Shown piece after piece: positions 18,946 through 23,475 of a stretch of DNA of 23,475 bases (positions are counted from its first letter, which is position 1; every line of letters begins with the position of its first letter). The position numbers and the translations under genes were made by a program. The stretch lies in contig LUCW03001819.1 of NCBI GenBank assembly GCA_001586965.3, positions 1-23,475 on the forward strand, in the 5' to 3' direction. The DNA comes from Sphaeroforma sirkka. Taxonomy: Eukaryota > Opisthokonta > Ichthyosporea > Ichthyophonida. The notes under the pieces are model-generated. The model saw only the letters and a list, made by a program, of their open reading frames with translations, was not told where the DNA came from and ran no database searches.

Positions 18946-19820
18946 AAAGATAGTCGCACCTCCATTTTGCGTAGTATCTCGCTTATCTTAGGTAAGGGAA
19001 AACTATGTTGCGGAATTAGTTTGTTGATTGGCGACAGGTCTAGTACTACTCTTGTTTTACTAAACGTTCCATCAGATTTATATTGATCGACCGCTAAGAG
19101 AGCTAAGTTAACTGGGGTTGCATCATAATTGATTTCAATTAGACCCTGTTTTAACCAATCTTCGATTTGGGTTTTGACAACGTCTTTGTGTCTCCAACTC
19201 ACGTAGTTATGTGAAGGACACTTTAACTTAGAGAAGTCGATGTTTGTTGAGTCAAGTCTAACGTACCCATTAGAGAACTTAAATATACACCAGTCAGTTA
19301 TTGCAATCTTCCTGTTTTGTATAATTAAGTCCATAATTATATCGGTGAAGTGCGGAATCATATCCTTTGCTTCACCTTCCGGAGGTTTAGGTATCTTTAA
19401 CATATTATCATCTGACTGATCTTTATTCGGGTCCAGCCCATTAGGCAGACCAGTGAGTGTTATACCTAAACTGAGAAGATCAGTCATACCTATAATTAAA
19501 TCGTATTTCTGAGACATGTCAGTAACGATTAGGTGAGTCTTCACTTCTCTTCTATCTGACAGCATTATGTGTGCATAGTCAATGGCTTGTTCGCAAGTAG
19601 TAACTTTGCCATTTCCCAAGATTAAATCAGTTGTTTCGTTATGGACAGCCATATCTGTAGCGTAGGCTACTCGGCATGAGATAGCAGAGACTTCAGCCCC
19701 TGGATCAAATAGTGCCATAACTTTTTCTCCATTTACGAAAACTGTTTGAAAGATACGTTCATCTCCTTTGGTATAGATTTTATTGAACATTTTCTCATAA
19801 TCTTGCTCTAGTGCGCACAT
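18936..19820 (-). pseudogene. Protease and RT fingers, element A2
   Basis: A 294-codon frame starts at ATG 19820. The protease core is GEKVMALFDPGAEVSAIS (about 19665-19720), where the D-[ST]-G triad reads Asp-Pro-Gly. The flap/second half ends with YDLIIGMTDLLSLGI, matching the conserved 'dvILG.d.l' helix. RT begins about residue 150, with GYVRLDSTNIDF, EDWLKQGLIEI and LDLSPINKLIPQ, and ends by frameshift at the RT 'GGAT.FSkiDl' block. An in-frame TGA lies between Gag and this ORF, so pol may be separately started or expressed by readthrough. Confidence 0.85.
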
Positions 19821-19836
19821 ATGGTACTGTCAGTGC

Positions 19837-20031
19837 TTAACTTGGACGTCTGGTAAGTCCTTGCAATCCGCTTTTGTGCCAACCGTTAGTACCCTTGCAA
19901 GTAGCACACTCTTTCATATAGTGTCCAAAATCTGGCTTGCCTGGTGCACACTTAACAGGGTCGTGTCTACCATTCCACTTGCCATTACGTTTTGTGAGGT
20001 TGTAACCACACTTCTTGCAAGGCGCTCTCAC
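19837..20031 (-). pseudogene. Nucleocapsid-like Cys/His motif, element A2
   Basis: This stretch reads APCKKCGYNLTKRNGKW, then GRHDPVKC and HYMKECATCKG. The spacing is C-x2-C-x14-H-x4-C followed by H-x4-C-x2-C-x5-H, not the compact C-x2-C-x4-H-x4-C retroviral knuckle. The strongly basic composition suits RNA binding. It follows gag by one frameshift near 20030, so it was probably the C-terminus of Gag. Confidence 0.7.
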
Positions 20032-21869
20032 CTTCTTATCACCTTCGGTTCGGTAGAAGTAGAGCCAGTACCTCCTCCAGTAGTAGTGCGAGGTTTCTTA
20101 GTACTACGCGCAGTATTAGTCTCTACTGCGTTTCGCTTAGTGGGCTGGGTGTAGCTCGTGGTACTAAGTACTCTAGTAGAGGAATTGGTATGCTTGTGTA
20201 CTATCTTCTCAAAGACAGACCAAGGCATAGATCGCAAATCACCATAGGCGATGATGTCATCATTGACTTTCTTAAAGAGGTTAGCTCCCAGAGTCTCCAT
20301 CATCTGACAAATTAATAAATATTCGCCAGTATAGGTACGACCACCCATCCGAGTATTCATATGTGTCATATGAGCTAGAGCACCTCGAATAGTGGTATCG
20401 TTCGCAAAGAACTTGCGAGACTCTAGAAGTTCACGGTCACGTGCATCTTCAAAAAAAGGTGTCAAGTATATTATCACGCAACTGGTGCCAGGGTAGGGCT
20501 TTCCAGTTGGGCTCATGAGCCTTCAAGATAGTTCGCCATTCACCTGGCTCACAGAAATGAATAAAGGCATTCATCATCTGCTTATCCCTAAGGCTGGCAG
20601 ACTCCTTAAGTTGGTCGAAGGCCTTCAGTGTCTCCACTGTACTCTCATTCGTAGAGAAATCGACCTCAGCCTGCGCGTTACCTAGCTGCTTTTATAAAGC
20701 TTGGTTCTAAGTGTTCACGAGGCTCATGCTCAGTGCTACGGGCTGCTAGTGCCAAGATGGTGTCTATTTCCTTTCTCTTGTTATCGATTAGATAGCGAAT
20801 GTTATCCGCTTTCCTATCGTCAAGGTCAGAGTCATTCAATAGACGGTCCTCAAGGACTTGCATACCAGAGCGTAATAGCCCTGAGACGAGTATGTCTGGT
20901 TCTCACTTCCTCATCCTCAGGATTAGAGCGGGAACTCTCTAACGAGGTACTGGTGTAGCGATTGCCAAAATCGTGATTACCAGGGTTAGTTGGCAAATGA
21001 GGGTCGATATTACGAGGATGGTAAGCCTCATCGAGTTCCATACGATCATATCCTCTGACAGGGTTAGGTTTGTCAAGAGGATGATCAATGGTAGCATCAG
21101 AGCTATAGAGATTAAATTTTGAAATATTATCTCTCTCGCCAGTGGTAACTGGCTTAGTGGTAAACATACTGGCTGGTAAACCAGTAGGTCTCGGGTTCGA
21201 AACCCGGCCCGAATTTTTTTTCTTCTTCTTCGGTATAGGAAGAATATCAGCCAAGTGGGACACGATAGAGGGGTCCACAACTGCTGCTGCCGCTAGCTCC
21301 TTCAAGAGCGCTTCAGTGCGGTTCAATTGGCGTCCAGATTGAGAGGATCCAACCACTCGTTGTCGAGTTATGGCGTCCTCAGCTTCGGCCCCAAGATTTG
21401 AGCTGAATGGAATGGTTTCTCCATCGATGGCGAAACCGAAATTTTCGGACAGGTCCAATACTTCCTTTTCACGCCGGATTTGTGCTGGAGTGTCCTTTAG
21501 ATGTGGAGTTATAATGCCCCCCGACATTCGTATCCACGAATTTTCCAGCCTTTGACGTTTATCCCCAATATTTGACGGCACGTGGTCAGGGGGGCAAGCT
21601 GGGGTCCTGAGCTTCACTCCTAGGTGATACACGGACGCTGGCGAGCCTTTCCGCGGTAGTAGATACCTCTTCTTCCAAGGCTTTAGGATCCGACGAGTCA
21701 TCCTCAGAATAATCCTCTATACCAACCTCAGAATTTGCTTCCCCAACAGTATCCTTGGCAGGCTCAACTCCAGACAGGCTAGGTGTTTCCACAGGGACCT
21801 CAGGAACCTCGGCAGGCTTAGCAGGCTTAGAGCTAGCGGCTCCTTGCCTTTAGAAGTACCCTTAGCCAT
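20032..21869 (-). pseudogene. Gag of element A2 (five or more frame breaks)
   Basis: The first ATG after the 5' LTR is at 21869, 78 bases inside. From there, consecutive pieces in changing frames cover the whole region: a Pro/Ala/Glu-rich N-terminus, an acidic patch (DYSEDDSSD), a charged middle part, the poly-Lys segment at about 21210, a helical part (VLEDRLLNDSDLDDRKAD) and a capsid-like part (RDKQMMNAFIHFCEPGEWRT). The last piece is Thr/Arg-rich. Breaks lie near 21825, 21591 (G6), 20900, 20695 (A4 on the element strand), 20455 (A7 on plus) and 20030. Four are in or beside homopolymers. I find no conserved capsid signature, so identity rests on position. Confidence 0.75.
21143..21221 (+). 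other. tRNA-like sequence with pol III-type boxes, antisense in gag
   Basis: On the plus strand, opposite to gag, are TGGCTTAGTGG (21150-21160, A-box-like) and GGTTCGAAACC (21194-21204, a perfect B box). There is a 5-bp T arm (21191-21207), an anticodon-arm-like hairpin TACTGG/CCAGTA (21168-21186) and T8 (21214-21221), which would terminate RNA polymerase III. The 5' acceptor strand does not pair with the 3' one, so it is not a functional tRNA gene. It looks like a tRNA-derived remnant, or a SINE head, absorbed into gag, where the T-run encodes Lys codons. Confidence 0.55.
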
Positions 21870-21947
21870 AGTATTTGCTGGATAGTAAATCGATGTCAGA
21901 CAGTCTAGAAGCAGTACACTACTGTAACTACTATTTAACTGAAAATA
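21870..21947 (-). other. Leader between 5' LTR and gag of element A2
   Basis: This 78-base leader should hold the primer-binding site next to the LTR. The first bases on the element strand (TATTTTCAGTTAAATAGTAG) do not start with TGG and match no tRNA 3' end that I know. I also see no complement of it in the LTR that would suggest self-priming. Confidence 0.5.
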
Positions 21948-22109
21948 TGTAAACTTCGATGGAAATTACTAGGTTTCAAACTATATTAAACTAAAATACA
22001 ATTTAGTCAGTTAGATTTAGCAGTGGTAGCTTGTGTAAGAATGATCAGGACCGCCTCTTGTTAAGAGCCTAAATATCCTCGATCACACAGGGCGTACCTC
22101 TAGCTGTTC

Positions 22110-22115
22110 TTTATT
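22110..22115 (-). promoter_or_regulatory. Polyadenylation signal in family A LTR
   Basis: AATAAA on the element strand, in ATTCAATAAAGAACAGC, present in all three LTRs. Its position downstream of the TATA-like box fits an R region that carries the transcript's polyadenylation signal. Confidence 0.5.
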
Positions 22116-22179
22116 GAATAATTTTCACTAGAAGTACTAAGTGTTCATGACCACTTGCCTAATTTGTAAATAGACATAA

Positions 22180-22196
22180 TAACGTAAGTCACGTTA
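22180..22196. repeat. Inverted repeat in LTR near the expected start site
   Basis: TAACGT-AAGTC-ACGTTA forms a perfect 6-bp stem with a 5-nt loop. It is kept in all three LTRs and falls about 15-30 bases downstream of the TATA-like box, so it would sit at the 5' end of the element RNA. Confidence 0.45.
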
Positions 22197-22209
22197 ATAC
22201 ATTAGCTGA

Positions 22210-22217
22210 TATAAATA
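22210..22217 (-). promoter_or_regulatory. Putative TATA box in family A LTR
   Basis: TATTTATA on the element strand (TATAAATA on the opposite strand) is conserved in all three LTRs. It is the best core promoter candidate for the element transcript. On the plus strand the same bases are an even better TATA consensus, so outward transcription is possible. Confidence 0.4.
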
Positions 22218-22546
22218 AAGTTCCATCTGAAGAAAAAAAAAAAAAAGAAAAAAGACTTATTGGATTTTGAGATTGGCGGGAGGACCAAAATCTATAAGTA
22301 GTAGTTCGAGATTATAAAATTTAGTTTATAATATCCTACATCTACTAATGTCTCAAATAGGTCCAAGTAGATGAGTCATACCAAATACTCAGGCTATTGG
22401 AGCCATCAAAGTGAATTTAGAACACTTTGGAAATATTGGAAAAAAAAAGAGCTTGTACTAAATTATTTAAAAATACAAATAAAAAACCAATGTATTATCT
22501 CAATTGATCTTGATATTTTAGACTGACCGGAGGCCGTATTTCTACA

Positions 22547-22550
22547 CTGG
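22547..22550. repeat. Target-site duplication (right), CTGG
   Basis: CTGG follows the TACA terminus of the 5' LTR and matches the copy at 15573-15576, marking a 4-bp duplication for A2. Confidence 0.7.
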
Positions 22551-23475
22551 CTCGTGAATGGTTCCTGCTCGCCGATCGTCAATTCGACCTTATGATGTTG
22601 GTGGGTCCTCCTTCCGGCCAACCAATACATAATTTTGTTTAATTCCCCTTCGTTGGACGGCGGTGCGTGGGCCTGTTTTGAACCTACATAAATGTCTGGC
22701 TCTGCTCTCCTTGAAAGACCTTTAAACGCCTCTTCTTCACGGTCGCGACCGTGCCACAGGCGTTACGGTTTGTTGTCCCTATATGTCGCACGCGGAACGG
22801 TTCAGCGTGATGCACCTATTCCTTCTTGCCTTCCAACTATAACTCCAGCAGCTGATAGAGTGTTCTTAGGGTATTGACAACAGCGTGTAGGCTCTCCAAA
22901 TTGGGGCGCTACACTGATCCTAGCATATACTTTTAACCCTTGTGCCTCCTCCCGCCGGGTTTCTGGCAGTCCGTAGATAAAAAATCACGACAAAGCCCAC
23001 CCCGCCTGGATCCTCGGCCGCAGACTACGGTAACCAAGTCACCTGTCGTTTGGGGTATTCCTCGAAGGAACTGGGTCTCTTACAACAACTAGATCGATCT
23101 TAAACCCCTTTGCCCACATACATGCTGACTTCGCCGACTTTCCGGAGGCCCCCTGATAGCGTTGACATCCTGCTTTGAGAGGAGCGCAGAGCTTCATTTT
23201 GCCACTAAAGTGGATGCTTTAGACTTTGGTGGTTTCGATGATGAGCGAGGCTATAACCCCTTGTGTATAACCCATTAAGAAGGTGGCAGCCGACAAACAG
23301 CGCCTGACGTCCCATCTTTGCCGTACACATGAAAGTGACGCGGTTACTGAACATCAAACTCCCTGGCTGTCCTGCATGGGCGGGGCCCTTGTGTCGTCGC
23401 GTATTTGAATGATTATGCGCGCCATACCGTGCAGGACACCTCGATGGGTGTGGGATGTGTTCTCCGCCTTACTCA
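22547..23475 (+). pseudogene. Right flank, probable continuation of element B
   Basis: The first 31 codons (LAREWFLLADRQFDLMMLVG and on to HNFV, then stop) continue in frame the residues that end at the left A2 boundary (ATEYML), so this is the other half of the interrupted element B segment. From about 22640 to 23475 only short frames remain, with coding-like composition (for example 22692-22877) but no domain I recognise. An integrase would be expected here and I could not find its HHCC or DDE motifs. No LTR is visible before the window ends. Confidence 0.45.

Larger units (their letters stand above)
15577..22546 (-). mobile_element. Ty3/gypsy-type LTR element family A, copy A2, nested in element B
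   Basis: This 6970-bp insertion has both LTRs, matching TGTA...TACA ends and a CTGG duplication, so it integrated as a complete element into element B. On the minus strand it encodes Gag, protease, RT, RNase H, a methyltransferase-like domain and integrase. A 686-bp segment is missing at 16154/16155 relative to A1: the integrase C-terminus, the PPT and the last 17 bases of the 3' LTR. Loss of the PPT must have happened after integration, since a genome lacking it could not have been reverse transcribed normally. At least nine frame breaks occur, mostly in homopolymers. Confidence 0.92.
21948..22546 (-). repeat. 5' LTR of element A2
   Basis: A complete 599-bp LTR with TGTA and TACA ends. On the element strand, TATTTATA (22210-22217) precedes AATAAA (22110-22115) by about 95 bases, a spacing that allows U3, R and U5 to be defined with transcription starting near 22180. 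An A-rich tract near 22235-22255 is much longer than in the other LTRs. Confidence 0.93.

Noticed and set aside
21143..21215. A functional tRNA gene
   Set aside because: The acceptor 5' strand does not pair with the 3' strand and the anticodon loop has eight bases; only internal boxes and two arms are preserved.
1400..22546. A1 and A2 outer LTRs as one giant element or segmental duplication
   Set aside because: A2 has its own CTGG duplication and both LTRs; A1 has different flanks and a different truncation, so they are separate insertions.

Overview
The window looks like an intergenic block of a eukaryotic nuclear genome made almost entirely of nested, broken retrotransposons. I see no convincing host gene, rRNA, functional tRNA, CRISPR array or bacterial-type operon. 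Gag-pol and LINE reverse transcriptases interrupted by one another point to a repeat-rich eukaryote. The LINE reverse transcriptase and the Ty3-like polyproteins resemble, from memory, those of early-diverging (Mucoromycota-type) fungi; this placement is tentative.

Three families are present. Family A is a Ty3/gypsy-type LTR element on the minus strand, seen twice. Copy A1 (1400-6800) keeps its 3' LTR, polypurine tract, the integrase tail and pol, but is cut off inside gag. Copy A2 (15577-22546) has both LTRs, TGTA...TACA termini and a 4-bp CTGG target duplication, but has lost 686 bp at the end of integrase and the inner edge of its 3' LTR. Read together, the copies give the order LTR - Gag with an unusual Cys/His motif - protease - RT - RNase H - a DIRS-type methyltransferase-like domain - integrase (HHCC, DDE, GPF, possible chromodomain, basic tail) - PPT - LTR. 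Family B is a second, more decayed Ty3-like element on the plus strand, from about 7870 to the right end (gag, CCHC knuckle, protease, RT, RNase H). The LINE family is on the minus strand: one 3.2-kb copy lies inside the RT of B (about 11356-14574), and an older 3' fragment lies at about 455-1399, abutting the A1 LTR.

Layout from left to right: AT-rich and CTGG-rich DNA without genes (1-454); LINE fragment (455-1399); A1 (1400-6800); unassigned plus-strand remnant (6801-7868); B 5' part (7870-11355); LINE insertion (11356-14574); B RT/RNase H (14575-15576); A2 insertion (15577-22546); right flank, probably more of B (22547-23475).

A1 and A2 differ, counted by eye, by about 30 single-base indels but only about 20 substitutions over 4.1 kb. 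Most A2 frame breaks lie in or beside short homopolymers. That pattern suggests uncorrected long-read errors as much as true decay, so 'pseudogene' calls in family A are provisional. B and the LINE, in contrast, have lost catalytic residues by substitution and look truly dead. The most notable points are the methyltransferase-like domain between RNase H and integrase, the tRNA-like A box/B box/poly-T sequence antisense inside the A2 gag frame, and the lack of a recognisable tRNA primer-binding site.
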